A stretch of 64,000 nucleotides of DNA, taken from Collybiopsis luxurians FD-317 M1. Taxonomy: Eukaryota > Basidiomycota > Agaricomycetes > Agaricales > Omphalotaceae. The notes beneath the pieces were generated by a model that did no database searches, was not told where the DNA came from, and saw only the letters and a program-made list of their open reading frames with translations. The position numbers were made by a program, and so were the translations under genes. Below are positions 1 to 12,259 of the stretch, piece after piece; position 1 is the first letter of the stretch, and every line of letters starts with the position of its first letter. The stretch lies in contig KN834749.1 of NCBI GenBank assembly GCA_000827265.1, positions 1,725,500 to 1,789,499 on the forward strand. Reading direction: 5' to 3'.

Positions 1-797
1 TCAGACCCCAATCATGCCCACATTGAGTGCTTGAATATGTTTTCTGATGCTATCTCCCAGCTCAATTTCATTCATGTTAGGATACTGCAATTTCCACTTT
101 TCCTCAGCCTTGGCTCGGGGATAAAACCTCAAGAAGCAACCAAATACCATACCATCTTGATCGTCGGTCTCCATCCTCTGTCGCGTGGATCAGTCCACAT
201 CGCCGACTCAGACCCTCTAACCCCCCCTGCCATCGATCCGAAATATCTTTCGCATGCGGCAGATCTGGAAATCATGGTCAATGGAGTCAAGTTCGTTCGG
301 AGACTCCTGCGAACCGAACCGTACTATTCTTCAGAATTCAGAATGTACGATCCCCCGGAGAAGAACGCGGAAAATATAGACCTTTCCGACGATGAGATCC
401 GTGATTGGTGTAGGTCAAGAGTAGAGAGCATTTTTCACCCAGTAGGAACAGCACCAATGATGCCCAGGGAGGATGGCGGCGTAGTTGATCCTTTCCTGAA
501 AGTTTACGGGACTACAAATCTTAGAGTGGTGCGTTTGGACCAAATACTTTGAATGCGACCTGTCATACGTCTTTCTGTTTCTAGGTCGACGCGTCCGTGA
601 TTCCTCTCGTACGCCTACATTTTTTTTTCGTCTGTTTAACCGCTTAAACCGTTTACAACTCTAGCACATATCAACTCACCCCCAAGCCACAATCTATGCC
701 ATCGCAGAAAAGGTAGTTTTGAGTTCTGACTCCCTTGGTTCAAGCATTCTGATTGTTGCTACAGGCAAGCGACATCATCAAAGCCGCCCGAGCTTAA
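1..797 (+). CDS. GMC family FAD-dependent oxidoreductase, C-terminal part (partial)
   Basis: This is the C-terminal substrate-binding half of a glucose-methanol-choline oxidoreductase (aryl-alcohol oxidase, glucose oxidase or dehydrogenase type). The gene starts before the window, so the N-terminal FAD-binding Rossmann fold is not visible. Frame 1 is open from base 1. It carries the family motif HPLSRGSVHI, the IDPKYL stretch, and the catalytic segment FHPVGTAPM with VDPFLKVYG. Three short terminal introns (529-584, 609-664 and 713-764) join VDASVIPL to HISTHPQATIYAIAEK and then to ASDIIKAARA and a stop at 797. HPVGT and the His in STHPQ would be the active-site His pair. Members are usually secreted or peroxisomal and oxidise alcohols or sugars, making H2O2 or reducing quinones. 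The exact substrate cannot be told from this part. The stretch around bases 60-130 reads poorly and may hide another intron. Confidence 0.85.
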
Positions 798-1107
798 ATT
801 TGCTGGTGGATTGGATACGTATGCGTTGAACCATCATTGCGTGGTAGAAAACTGCAGAAGGCTTTTGTAATATTGATCTGTGTACTTTTTCTCGGTTTAG
901 GTTGGTCATTAGAAATTCTACACGTCAGTTATGTAGTTTGAATCAGATTCCTCACAATCAAGGCGAAGGCCGCTTTTTGAATGTCTTAGCATCCGCATAT
1001 CTGGACCCAGATAAAGGTCGAGGCATCGAGCGCTTAGCCCGACTGAGTTGTTCCTTCCTTCTCGTTCTAATCTCTTGTCATAAAAGTATCATTGGGACAG
1101 GTACGAC

Positions 1108-2129
1108 ATGATTCAAACGCTTTATATTGCTCGACACGGTAAATATTCCAAATGATCGAACAATAACCATGGTGAATGTTGACCTGTATATCACAGGATT
1201 TCGGAGTAGCTGGGCTACTGGAGACCGGTGAGATATTCAACGCTTCCAGGAAAGTCAACGATGCTAATGATCACTTCTCAGTGCCAATAGGAATGACGCT
1301 CTATCAGATCTTGGTCTGGTCCGTCGCTTGCTGGAAGACGTTTAAACGTCAATGAAGCTTATGCTCTGACCACTCTTCCTAGACTCAAGCGCAGGATCTC
1401 GCAACCTATTTGGCATCTCTGAGTGAGGATCAGAGACCGACAGCAATATTCTCTTCCCCATACTGTGAGTGACAGCCGTCGTGTACACCATTGCAGTACA
1501 CGAACCGAAAGATCACACAATAATACATATTTGCGGACAGACCGCTGCCTACAAACCAGCCAAGCGGTGTCTATCGCTCTTGGTGTCCCGATATACGTTG
1601 ATCATTGTGAGAGATTCGTTTTCGCGGTCAGACTAGTGTGTTCCTCATCCACTGGCATGGATTCTGCACGACAAAAGGGATATCCGAGTGGTTTTCAGAT
1701 GTAACTGCGAGCAAGGGAATCAAGCAGCCTGAACTTCCCAGGGCAGAAATTCTCCGCCAAGACTTTCCAGAAATCGATTCAGACGCTTGGGCGAGTATGT
1801 GGTATCCCCCATCTACGGGCGAGAATATCGCTCAAATAACAGAACGAATGTCAACGTTCCTTTCGTGGTTCATTCCTAAGGTGGAAACGATGATCTCTCC
1901 GGAAAAACACAAGCGAGTGCTACTCGTTTCTCATGCTGCGCCTGTAATCGCGCTGGTGCGGAATCTATTGAATGAGTCTGATTCGAAAGTCAGACCTGGC
2001 TGCTGCTCCATCACAGAATTCGCGCGCAGTCCAGATTCTTCCTCCAGAATCTGGATACCCAGGCGAATTGGGGATTCAGCTCACGTCAGCGGAGATGTCA
2101 GAGAGTGGGGATTCGAGGACTATTACTAG
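1108..2129 (+). CDS. Histidine-phosphatase-fold protein, TFIIIC tau55/Tfc7-like
   Basis: A phosphoglycerate-mutase-like (histidine phosphatase superfamily) protein. The first exon encodes MIQTLYIARH. After the first intron (1139-1196) the motif continues as RHGFRSSW, the catalytic RHG signature. Further exons give ALSDLGLTQAQDLATYL, IFSSPYYRCLQTS and WISEWFSDV. The last, long exon ends with VLLVSHAAPVIALVRNLL, which holds the second catalytic His. The order and wording of these motifs match the yeast Tfc7 (tau55) type rather than glycolytic mutases, namely YIARHGxRS, SPxYRCLxT, GISEW and LLVTHAA. Tfc7 is a subunit of RNA polymerase III factor TFIIIC. Many fungi have stand-alone relatives of unknown substrate, so TFIIIC membership is inferred. 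At least five short introns are needed. The gene is convergent with the MEMO gene, with stops 120 bp apart. Confidence 0.8.
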
Positions 2130-2249
2130 CTGACTTTAGGTTTACATTGGAATCGGATGTGTACAGTGGTTTGCTCTTCTTTCCCTACTAGTAGTTGCTG
2201 CTACAATCCACCTTAATGTCTACATTTAAGACATTTGTCATGTCCAGCT

Positions 2250-3620
2250 CTAAAATTTGACCCAAGCACTGGCATAGCTGACGCTCGAGTCCCTGATATT
2301 CTCGCAAGCGCTGCTCTGTTCGTAACGAACCCACTTGATAGTAGGATGAGCATTCACGCTATCCTCAAGTGCAGCAAGAGCGCCAAGGAGAACCCCAATA
2401 GGATGTCGACCACATATCGTATTTTTCGTCTTTGAGAGATACCTGGAAAACTCAGAATGAGCATTGGATGCAACTCCTGAATCTGAGTTCAGAGTCAGTA
2501 TATCCATCGCTTCGCGATCGAGTCTGCTGATAGATTCGTGGATCGGATGGGAAGTTGAGGGAGCAACCGTGCGAGAGAGGCGAATGCCTGGCTCATTACT
2601 GGGTTTGGGTTCTGGGTAGTAGAATGTATATGAGAATCGGGTTCCCCTGCATTAGCGATGAGTTAGAAATGAGTCGTGTACCAGCAGGACTCATACCAAT
2701 GACAAAAGTCACTAGACACAACGCAGAACGTATCTTCTTTAGCCAAGTAAGGAGCTAGAAGCTTCCCGTAATCGACCTCTGAATCTTTTGAGATCACTCC
2801 GACCATGATGGGTACAATGGAAATATCCATCCTAGGTCCAAACGATCAGCTATTGCATTAAAGATCGTTCGGAATATAGCTACCCTTCGAAGATGGTCCT
2901 CACATATGGCAGGTGCATCTCGAGGCTATGCTCCGCTTCGTCTGCATCTATATCGAGGCTATCAAACTTGCCGGTGTCTCGTAATTCTTTGATAACTACA
3001 TCCATTATGCAGAGCTGCTCCGGGAGACGGTGATGAAATGGGTTACATACTGTCTAGGTCTAGCGGAAGATTACCGACAGGCGTAGCATACTCCTTGCAA
3101 CCAGATAGCGCACATCCGTCCAGATACAAGTGATGAGAAGGCCCAAGAATGAAAACACGTTTGCTGAGAAGCGGGATAACGGATCAAGGGCAACGGTACA
3201 GTGATTGCAATCGACTTACATTGCCTTGGTATCTATACTCTTATATGCCCAGGCCGCCGCAGGGCCAGAATATGAATATCCTGCATGCCTAAAGTTGAGA
3301 TTGGTTTAATGATGTTGCACCCATAAGAATGGGCGGGCAGACGAACGGCGCAATGAGGGCTTTACATCCGGCGATGGGGTATGGTGGATCTGTGTCTTTG
3401 ACTTGATCAAGCCAATCGGCCAGCTCTGAGGCAAGTTCCCGCCCTGCAAAATTCACTGTTACCAAGAGTTGCCGTATTGGGTTGCATGCTTACCATTATC
3501 AGTGTACCAACTGCCTGCATGGGACGCCAATCGAACATCTCTCCCTCTAGAAGCGGTAGTTAGTGGCAAGCTGGATAATTAAACTACTAATTCATCTTGC
3601 TTTTCTCTACGAGACGACAT
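2250..3620 (-). CDS. MEMO-family protein (MEMO1/Mho1-like)
   Basis: A member of the conserved MEMO family (human MEMO1, yeast Mho1), which is related to metal-dependent dioxygenases and has been linked to copper/iron redox handling and cell motility. Read on the minus strand, a tiny first coding exon (3620-3611) encodes MSSR and splices to DVRLASHAGSWYTDN near 3550. Later exons give KALIAPF, ISIVPIMVGVISKD, CVVSSDFCHW (about 2700-2830) and a C-terminal exon (2507-2250) with NTICGRHPIGVLLGAL and QSSAC..RDSSVSYA. These are hallmark MEMO motifs; the His in SHAGSWY, the SSDFCHW His and the CGRHP segment line the metal site. The start was chosen because a GT at 3610 spliced to the AG before GGAGAGATG restores the family N-terminus. 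Internal introns were not all resolved. Confidence 0.88.
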
Positions 3621-3864
3621 TGTAAACTTGAACTGGAACGTAGTTGATAATAGCTGCTCAAGGAAGCTGCGACCAAACAGATCATGCACAATCCGACATT
3701 TAATCAGACGCCGGCCCAACGCCGCCATCAGAAAGTAACGAAAGTGCCCAAGAGGCATTATGTGAGGAAATCTGGCATGGTTCATGCTTTCATGGATGCG
3801 CATATGTACCGGAGGGATAATACATGGAATGAATGGGAATTGATCATGATAAAGTACCAGTACT

Positions 3865-4413
3865 CTACTCCTCTGAGCGCAGACGGGCTGCAGGATTTGT
3901 CACTTTGACGCCGAGAACCTTGGCACTGGAGGAAGTATAAGATTCTATTCGGAGAACTGAGTAGCATCTACATACCGTTCCAGTATTGTCGTACGGTTGC
4001 GGCTGCTGACGTTGTGGGCAATCTCGGCAGCGTAGCTTTTGTTGTGCATGAGAAGGAGATCTAGTTCCCGCACGTTGCTGACGAGGAACTTTTTGAGCCC
4101 ATTAGGAAGAAGATGCCTTGTTTTTTGGTTGCTTCCATAACCAATCTATGAAGAAGAGCGTCAGGATTTTCTGGCATACGTAGATGAATCTGAACGCACC
4201 TTGGGCATGGGTGTTTGACCCTTGAAGCGACGCCTAACCCTGTTATCGATACCCTTTGGTTTTCTCCATGCCTCCTTCACAGAATGGTAGCGGTCGGACT
4301 GGTGGCGCCTGGGACGAAGGGAGTAAGATTCTGAAATATGGATAATTTAGGCTACAGAAGACAGACTTGAAAGGTTTGGTGCGCTTCTTGACGATGGGAA
4401 TCTTGACGGCCAT
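3865..4413 (-). CDS. RPL32: 60S ribosomal protein L32 (eL32)
   Basis: Large-subunit ribosomal protein eL32. The minus-strand start at 4413 gives [16 protein letters not shown]. An intron (GTCTGT...CCCAG) follows, then [70 protein letters not shown] and the C-terminal exon [19 protein letters not shown] to the stop at 3865. The order and near-invariance of these blocks identify eL32 directly, and the length is about the usual 130 residues. Four coding exons are supported by frame and homology. The upstream region to 5001 is shared with the divergent kinase gene. Confidence 0.96.
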
Positions 4414-4687
4414 TGCGATCTAGAGGTGGTGGAAAATGCGTAAGGCAAGGTTCCAGACATGAGGGTTCAAGGGGAGAGCAAAATCGTCATCCAGCCCGTA
4501 AAATCAAATCCAGCTCCTCCCGTAACGAAATTACACGGAAATTACAAACAAGATGAACAGAGACGACAGGTAGAAGCAGTAGATGCGATACCGAGACACA
4601 TTTCGAGGATATACTCACCGTTTGGCTGGCGTTTTGAGGAACGGACAAGTTTTTTGTTACTTGTCGGAATTTGGAGAACGTGACTGA

Positions 4688-4694
4688 TGAGTCA
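4688..4694. promoter_or_regulatory. TGAGTCA bZIP (GCN4/AP-1-type) consensus site
   Basis: A perfect 7-bp pseudo-palindrome lies 275 bp upstream of the eL32 start and 308 bp upstream of the kinase start. GCN4-class factors use this sequence in fungi, but a 7-mer can occur by chance. Function is inferred from position only. Confidence 0.35.
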
Positions 4695-4720
4695 TCCCGA
4701 CCTTTGACTGATTAGATATC

Positions 4721-4784
4721 TTTTCAAGTCATCTATACATTATTTGTGTCATTTTTCAAGTCATGTTTACATTATTTCTCTCAT
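4721..4784. repeat. Two-copy tandem repeat of a 32-bp unit
   Basis: Copy 1 (4721-4752) and copy 2 (4753-4784) abut exactly. Both begin TTTTCAAGTCAT and share TACATTATTT, with four mismatches over 32 bases. The repeat lies in the promoter region between eL32 and the kinase. No copy was noticed elsewhere in the window. Confidence 0.85.
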
Positions 4785-5001
4785 TCGTTTCCTAGTAACG
4801 CTACCCTGGCTCAATTGAACGGAGCTTGAATGGTACTATTACTTTAGGAGACCAATTTAGACCGCCAATTGCCGAGGCCGCCGGATCAGCCGGCCGACAT
4901 AACGCACGTGCAATTTTGCTGTGGCACCTCGAATTCTCATCGCGGCGTTTACTCCTTCTTTCATCATACAGTATCTCTGGCGAGCTGGAGAAAATAATTC
5001 C

Positions 5002-6899
5002 ATGCTCTCTACGTCCCAACTAGATCTGGCCTTTGATTCAGAAGACTGGACAACTCCGCAGATACCTTCTAGATTAAACTTACATCGCTCAACTAGCAGC
5101 GCTAGTTCAATATCCAGTTGGGGTGTCACATCTATCGGTAGAGGCTTTGAATGGGACCAGAATGATGACGAAAATTCGAAAATAAAAAGTGCTCCTCCAC
5201 CAAAATCGGACAAGGAAGAATATCACCTCGCCTTTGACCTGAACAGCGATGAAGATGAGGAGAAACCTCGGAAAGCTTCCGGCGGGTCCGCTAACATTAT
5301 GCGTCCAGTAACAAACGTGACTCCGATAACAACTACACCCACCCTGTTATCAGCAGGTCTTACTTCGCAACCCTTTTTCATGTCCCCTTCCCAATCCCGA
5401 TCTACTTCACCAATTACACACAGCCCTAGTCCTTCCTCCTCCTCGCCCAGACCTCCTCCCCTCTCACGGGCTTCTTCCACTCCGAGGCCCAGACGCAGGT
5501 CTTCTCAGCAAAGAGTTTCTCTCGTAGCCGGGCGTGTAATGATCGCCCCAAGGGACACTCCGACCCAACCTTCTTTTGAACCGCAATTTCTTAATGGCCT
5601 TCAGCGCACCAATTCTAGCAGCAGTTTCCTCAGCGTTGCCGCTAGCACTCGCGCCCCCTCACCCTCTCAGCAGGAATCTTTTCTTGGCAATCGCAACATA
5701 TCCGAATTTGAGATTGAATGCGAAATTGGCAGGGGAGCGTATGGTCTAGTAAAGCGAGCCAGAGAAAAGCAACTAGATGGGTCGCTGGGGGTAAGAATAA
5801 CCGTCAACTCCTAGGACCATATTTGTTGAACTCTGTCATATTAGCCCCCTCTTATCATTAAACAAATCATCAAATCTCGTATACTGGCCGACTGTTGGAA
5901 AAAGCATCCTAAGTATGGAACGATCCCGATAGAGATTTATGTGATGTCTGCAATCTCGAATACCTCGTATGTTTTGCCAGCACGTCGACCTTGGGATCCA
6001 TCACGATTGTCATCGTCTGATGATCCTGTAAAGCCGGCATCATCCGCTGAACAGGAGGAAGTGGAATGGCTAGATGGAAAAGTTGTTAAAGGACATCCCA
6101 ATATCTGTCCCCTTCTCGATTTCTTCGAGGACAATCATTACTACTATCTTGTTCTCCCTTCGACTACTCCTGAGCGAAAACCGGGAGAAGAAGGTCCTCC
6201 ATCGGACTTGTTCGACCTTGTAGAAAGCTATCCTACTGGACTGCCTTCCAGTTCAATTCGAACTTATCTTGGCCAGATAGCAGACGCTTTGTGCTTTCTT
6301 CATTCGCATGGCATCGGTGCGTTTGTTTTGATCACGTTGCGACGACAACTTATCATAGGCTAGTTCATCGGGATGTTAAGGATGAAAATGTGGTCCTGGG
6401 TCCTCACGGGAGAGCTGTTTTGATAGACTTTGGGAGTTCTGGCCTGATTAAGAAGAACGGCTGGGACACGTTCAGCGGCACGTACGTCTATGAAATCCTG
6501 TTATCTCAATACTGCTCATTGTTGTTTTTAAGGCTCGACTACGCAGGTCCGGAAATCTTACGGGGCGAGAGATACCAAGGTAAGGAACAGGACGTATGGG
6601 CATTCGGTGTCGTCGCCTACGTCTTACTCGTCGGAGAATGCCCATTCATGACGGCGGAGGAAGCGCAAAGTGGTTTAGAATCACCTTTTGCAAATGCTTC
6701 AATCGCTCTCGATGAACGATGCATCGAGGGCAAAGAGCTAGAAGGGGAAGAAGCTGACGGGGGTGGAGCGCTGGGCGATGCTGCAGGTCTCGTACGCGCT
6801 TGTTTGCGAGTCGAGGTTTCCGCTCGCCCAACGTTTGAGAAAATCCTTCAATCGCGATTCTTATCCGGAAACGGCGGTTGGACCAAGTACACCCCATAG
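5002..6899 (+). CDS. Serine/threonine protein kinase, PAS-kinase (PSK/PASK)-like catalytic domain
   Basis: The protein begins at ATG 5002 (MLSTSQLDLAFD). Its first ~220 residues are Ser/Pro-rich and probably disordered. The kinase domain follows: glycine loop IGRGAYGLVKRA, then IIKQIIKSRILADCW..GTIPIEIYV with the ATP Lys, catalytic loop HRDVKDEN, metal motif DFGSS, SGTLDYAGPEI at the activation/P+1 loop, and DVWAFGV. The RILxDxW..G..PxEI segment and DFGSS match PASK and yeast Psk1/2, which link nutrient state to glycogen and glucose partitioning. No PAS sensor domain was seen, so this may be a PAS-less relative. Three introns are inferred: 5791-5844, one splicing GIGA to LVHRD near 6320-6360, and one inside SGT/LDY. 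An acidic insert, EGEEADGGG, sits near the end of the domain. Confidence 0.85.
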
Positions 6900-7240
6900 T
6901 TTTCACCGATTATCACACTTGCTATCATGCTATCGATGAGAATACCTCTGTTACAAGATTCCTGGTTCATCACGTTGTAATACTAATTGATCATTCAATT
7001 CTTTTTTTTCTCCGCCGACATATCTGTTTCTCCTCAGTCCCATCGATAATTTGTAGCCAGCCAGTGTAGTAGATTGTAGCACAACAAAGTCCACGCCTTA
7101 ATATACTATTAATCAAAACGATACATCGCCACCGGCCGGTGATTGAGTCATTTAAGGCAATGTCCGGATGGGTTGAGGGCACGCGGCTCCGTTGAAAATT
7201 TTTTTTTTGATCTGATAGTCAAATCGATAGCGTGCGCGGG

Positions 7241-7247
7241 TATAAAG
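7241..7247 (+). promoter_or_regulatory. TATA box of tef1
   Basis: TATAAAG lies after a GC-rich step (GCGCGGG) and is followed by a pyrimidine-rich stretch (about 7270-7320), the usual layout of strongly expressed fungal housekeeping promoters. Upstream, 7198-7208 is a poly-T run. The only nearby downstream gene is tef1. Confidence 0.65.
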
Positions 7248-7320
7248 GTTGCTCATTGGACGGTTAATTTGTTTCCCTCCATCTTTCTTTCCTTCCACCA
7301 CCTCATCTCATCCTTCTACT

Positions 7321-7564
7321 TAAAAAGTAAGTTTCCTTGTCACATTTTCAATCTCAAGTTCTACTCGATATCTTTCATTCTCCTCCCCTTCACTACTCAT
7401 CTTTTTATCGCATCTACATCGCGATGTTTGGCGATCTACCTTTTTCTTTTCGAATATGCTGCGATCTGTTCTAGATATTGACGCCTTTATCGTTTTAGAA
7501 ACTCTTAACAGTGAGTTCATCTTTAAGATCCTGAACGCGAAACTGATATCGTCGCAACATCCAG
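7321..7564 (+). other. tef1 5' leader with probable 5'UTR intron(s)
   Basis: The leader between the TATA box and the ATG contains a good donor (AAAAAGTAAGT near 7327) and AG acceptors, including AACAG near 7510 and CCAG directly before the ATG. Introns in the untranslated leader are common in tef1 genes. Which sites are used cannot be settled by eye. Confidence 0.5.
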
Positions 7565-9420
<1,856 letters not shown>

Positions 9421-9741
9421 ATAGATGTAGAATTAATGTATTTTTCTCTCATCTTTTTCATTCCTCTTGTTGTCTTATCATCGGTGCTCGCATGCTGCCA
9501 TTGTCATTCCCTACCACCACCACAATGTTTTCTGTATCAATTTTCTACGCTGAGGTGTCGAACCCCACCACATGTCTTATTACGCCTACACATAATGCCA
9601 TGACATTTTGGGAGCGCCCAAAAAAATGTATCTGTGTGAATCAAATTAAATCATGATGTGCATGTTTCTATTTTCTGAAAATTTAGGCTGTTCTAAGTAC
9701 ATTTATCGGACATCAGTTCGATTTTTTCCCAATCGTTACAT
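9421..9741. other. Convergent 3' region between tef1 and the dienelactone hydrolase gene
   Basis: This 320-bp stretch holds the 3' untranslated ends of two genes read towards each other. It is T/C-rich just after tef1. No gene, RNA or repeat was recognised in it. Confidence 0.5.
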
Positions 9742-11210
9742 CTAGCACACATGCTCAGGCGCCTGGGTATTCTGCACCGGTGGCCCCAGGTCAACACCAA
9801 TGGTTCTATCAAACACCTCCATCATGAACGAGAATAGCGACCTCGTTAATGCGGCGTCCCATCGTCCCTTGGAGCTCTCATCTCGGATAAAGGCATGTTG
9901 AGCTTGAACTTCGAGGAACTAGCACAATCATGTATGGAGTGATGAATTGCGAAGTGAGAGATAACTTACCGAAGCAGTGATATTAGCATCCTCCAAGGTA
10001 GTTCTGATAAGGTCACGGCCAGCGCGAGGGACATGGGTGTCCTGCGAACCACATTCAGTGTGCGAAGGATGAAGAATGATGAACATTTACCTGCTTTCCG
10101 AAAATCATCTGGAGAGGCATGGTGTGTAATATTGGAAGGGGAAATACCATCAGTACTTACCACCAGCTCACCCTTTCCTGTCAACTCGCCGTTCCGAACT
10201 TTCATCAAGGTATCGTCTTTTTTTCCCCTACCCAAGGTCGCAGAATGAACATCTGTAGCGAAGAAGCATACCGAGGCGAGTACTCGTTGATCAAATGCTG
10301 CCTAGTATACAGAAAAGGATTTAAATGACACTGCTAAGCACAGCAAAAGGAAGAACTGACTCGCAATGCCTGGCCACAAAAAAAAGATACAGTTACACAG
10401 AAAAGAGGTATTCAAGGATCTCACAAACTTACCAGGTGCCCTCCAAGACACATTCCGGTGGCTGAGAATGTGAGTATCAACGAAACTAGTGGCTGGAGCT
10501 ACCCACCTCCGATACGCCCATTACAGTTGGGTAAAGAGCATAGTAAGTCAACGCTCAGTTTCGCATCCTATCCTCAAAGAAAGCATAACAGAAATGCACA
10601 ATGATGGATCCATATGACTAACCTCGTCGAACGCGGCAACAGTTTTCTCGATCTTATCGAAAATGAATTCTTATCGGATAGGTCTTTATACGGGCAAGTT
10701 ACCTTGTATTTGTTACCTCTGTCGGTTCCTGTAAATGAACTTACGGAAACTGGCCTTGGTACGTTCAAAAAGCTCACTAACCTTCGACGTCGTATGGTAT
10801 GGGCTCGGGACCTTCGAATTCATGGTAGATTGACGGGCAGGCTATCCAAGTTAAGAATGAGAGCGGATGATTCGCGAGTATGAATAATACGAACCGACCA
10901 CGAATCCCTGACTAGCAATTTGACTCGCAAAACGCTCAACGGGTCCTGTCACTTGATAAATCTCACTATTATTTTTACTTTGGGTCTGACAGTGTGAGCT
11001 TATTTAATTGAATGATATACCTAAATACCACGACGCCTTCAGGAGTCGATTGAGATGCTTTATCGCGCGAAATCAATAAGTTATTGGCGTACCAGGAAAC
11101 TTGGCTTGAGGGTAATTTGCGATTTTAGGGGAGATAACGAACACTCTGAGAGATCTGCCTTCTGGATCGAGTTGGGTTTTAAGATCGTGAAAAGCTTTTG
11201 TTATCAACAT
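9742..11210 (-). CDS. Dienelactone hydrolase family protein
   Basis: An alpha/beta-hydrolase of the carboxymethylenebutenolidase (dienelactone hydrolase) family. Minus-strand exons give MLITKAFHDLKTQLDPEG, FPGVVVFSEIYQVTGPVERF, ASQIASQGFVV, CPSIYHEF, VEGTDRGNKYK, IEKTVAAFDE, VDLLCSLPNCNGRIG, ATGMCLGGHL, GKQDTHVPRAGRDLI and QAQHAFIRDESSKGRW..ALTRS to the stop at 9742. The nucleophile is the Cys of GMCLGGH, with Asp in KQDTHVP and His in QHAF completing the Cys-Asp-His triad. The classic role is hydrolysis of dienelactones in chloroaromatic breakdown. In fungi most members are cytosolic and have unproven substrates. At least seven short introns are needed. The gene is divergent from the GNAT gene, 166 bp between starts. 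Confidence 0.9.
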
Positions 11211-11376
11211 CGCTGTGACGGAGCGGAGGTAAGTGGCGCAGTTTTTTTTTTTTCGGACTACTTACATACTAGACGCCGGACGCGCCGTACCTTACAAGTT
11301 TTGACAAACGTGGGCTGCCACCAACGATGATGAACAGCTTCAGGTCCCATTATTACTCTTGCCAAAAACTTCCACA

Positions 11377-12257
11377 ATGGTCGAGCCCGTAGCTCGAATC
11401 CGCCCGTACAAGGCTGAGGATCAGAAAGAGGTGCGGTTCCTGATAGGCAAAGCAGCAATGGAAGGACTTGCTACCGCCAATATCAACAGTGTGTTCAAGT
11501 CTATCTTCAACCTTTTACTCGTAACTAATGAGGAATTTAAGCTATACTGAACCCTATAACCTTTTCTCTCTGGATTCTGTTAGCGGGCCTGTTCATCCAG
11601 TATATGAACTGGTGGCCAAAGCCCCACGACGGCCTCCTGGCATATATCAGCTTAATGTTGCCTCTTGGTTCTACAGCTGTCCCTATCATCCTGTTTTCTG
11701 ACTGGCAAGTTGTCTGCCGTTCAAATTCCAGCCCATATAATGACTCTGTATACAGGAACAACAGGCAATATTTTGACCAACTGTCTGATCGTGTCCTTCG
11801 TGGGCCTGACATGGTCAGACTTGGGGATTATTACTCCAAGTCTTCTGCATCGGGGATTTGGATACTCGAATACGCTGGCAGGATTGTTGGCCTCATTGCT
11901 GCTGATGCTTCCCTTAATTCCGACGTCGACACGATATCCTCCACGACCAAGATCAATATCAAGCGAGGAACGTCCAAGACTGCTGTTATACGGCATATAT
12001 ACGTTGACGAGCCGTATCGTTCAACGGGAGTACAAGACGATCTAATTGAGTTCGCGCTACAGAGCCTATTTTCTTCAAATTCTTCAGTGCTATCAGTTAA
12101 AACCACGAGTTCTCCTCTGAGGGCTTATGTTGAAAAGGCTTTGAATGAAGCCGGATTCAAATTCGAGGGTATCTCAGAGACTGCAGGGTTGTTGAAATGG
12201 AAAGTGAGCAAACGGGTGATGACGAGGGACGAATGGATGAAGCGTAGTAAAAAGTAG
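11377..12257 (+). CDS. GNAT acetyltransferase with membrane segment (fungal NAT8-like)
   Basis: An N-acetyltransferase-fold protein. Exon 1 from ATG 11377 gives MVEPVARIRPYKAEDQKEVR..GKAAMEGLATANIN. An intron (about 11491-11584) leads to GLFIQYMNWWPKPHDG and a hydrophobic stretch, LAYISLMLPLGSTAVPIILF, that would span or dip into a membrane. The GNAT core then follows: SGIWILEYAGRIVGLIA, TAVIRHIYVDEPYRSTGVQD (motif A area) and SPLRAYVEKALNEAGFKFEG. A 51-nt in-frame stretch (11705-11755) has GCAAGT...ACAG ends. Splicing it joins FSDW to NNRQYFDQLSDRVLRGPDM, and retaining it inserts 17 residues, so it is probably a GC-AG intron. The substrate is unknown. The stop lies 2 nt before the ELP5 ATG. 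Confidence 0.75.
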
Positions 12258-12259
12258 CA

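Larger units (their letters stand above)
4414..5001. other. Divergent intergenic region (eL32 / PAS-kinase-like gene)
   Basis: A 588-bp shared promoter region between two genes read outward. It holds a perfect TGAGTCA (4688-4694), the consensus of GCN4/AP-1-type bZIP factors, and an imperfect tandem 32-bp duplication listed separately. Short open frames here look like chance. Confidence 0.6.

Noticed and set aside
902..1258. Short open frames between the GMC and tau55-like genes
   Set aside because: They overlap the promoter and first exon of the tau55-like gene in other frames and resemble nothing known. The 310-bp gap (798-1107) shows no other feature.
4459..4683. Open frame of 74 codons between eL32 and the kinase gene
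   Set aside because: It lies opposite the eL32 leader, shows no family motif, and has composition like non-coding DNA.
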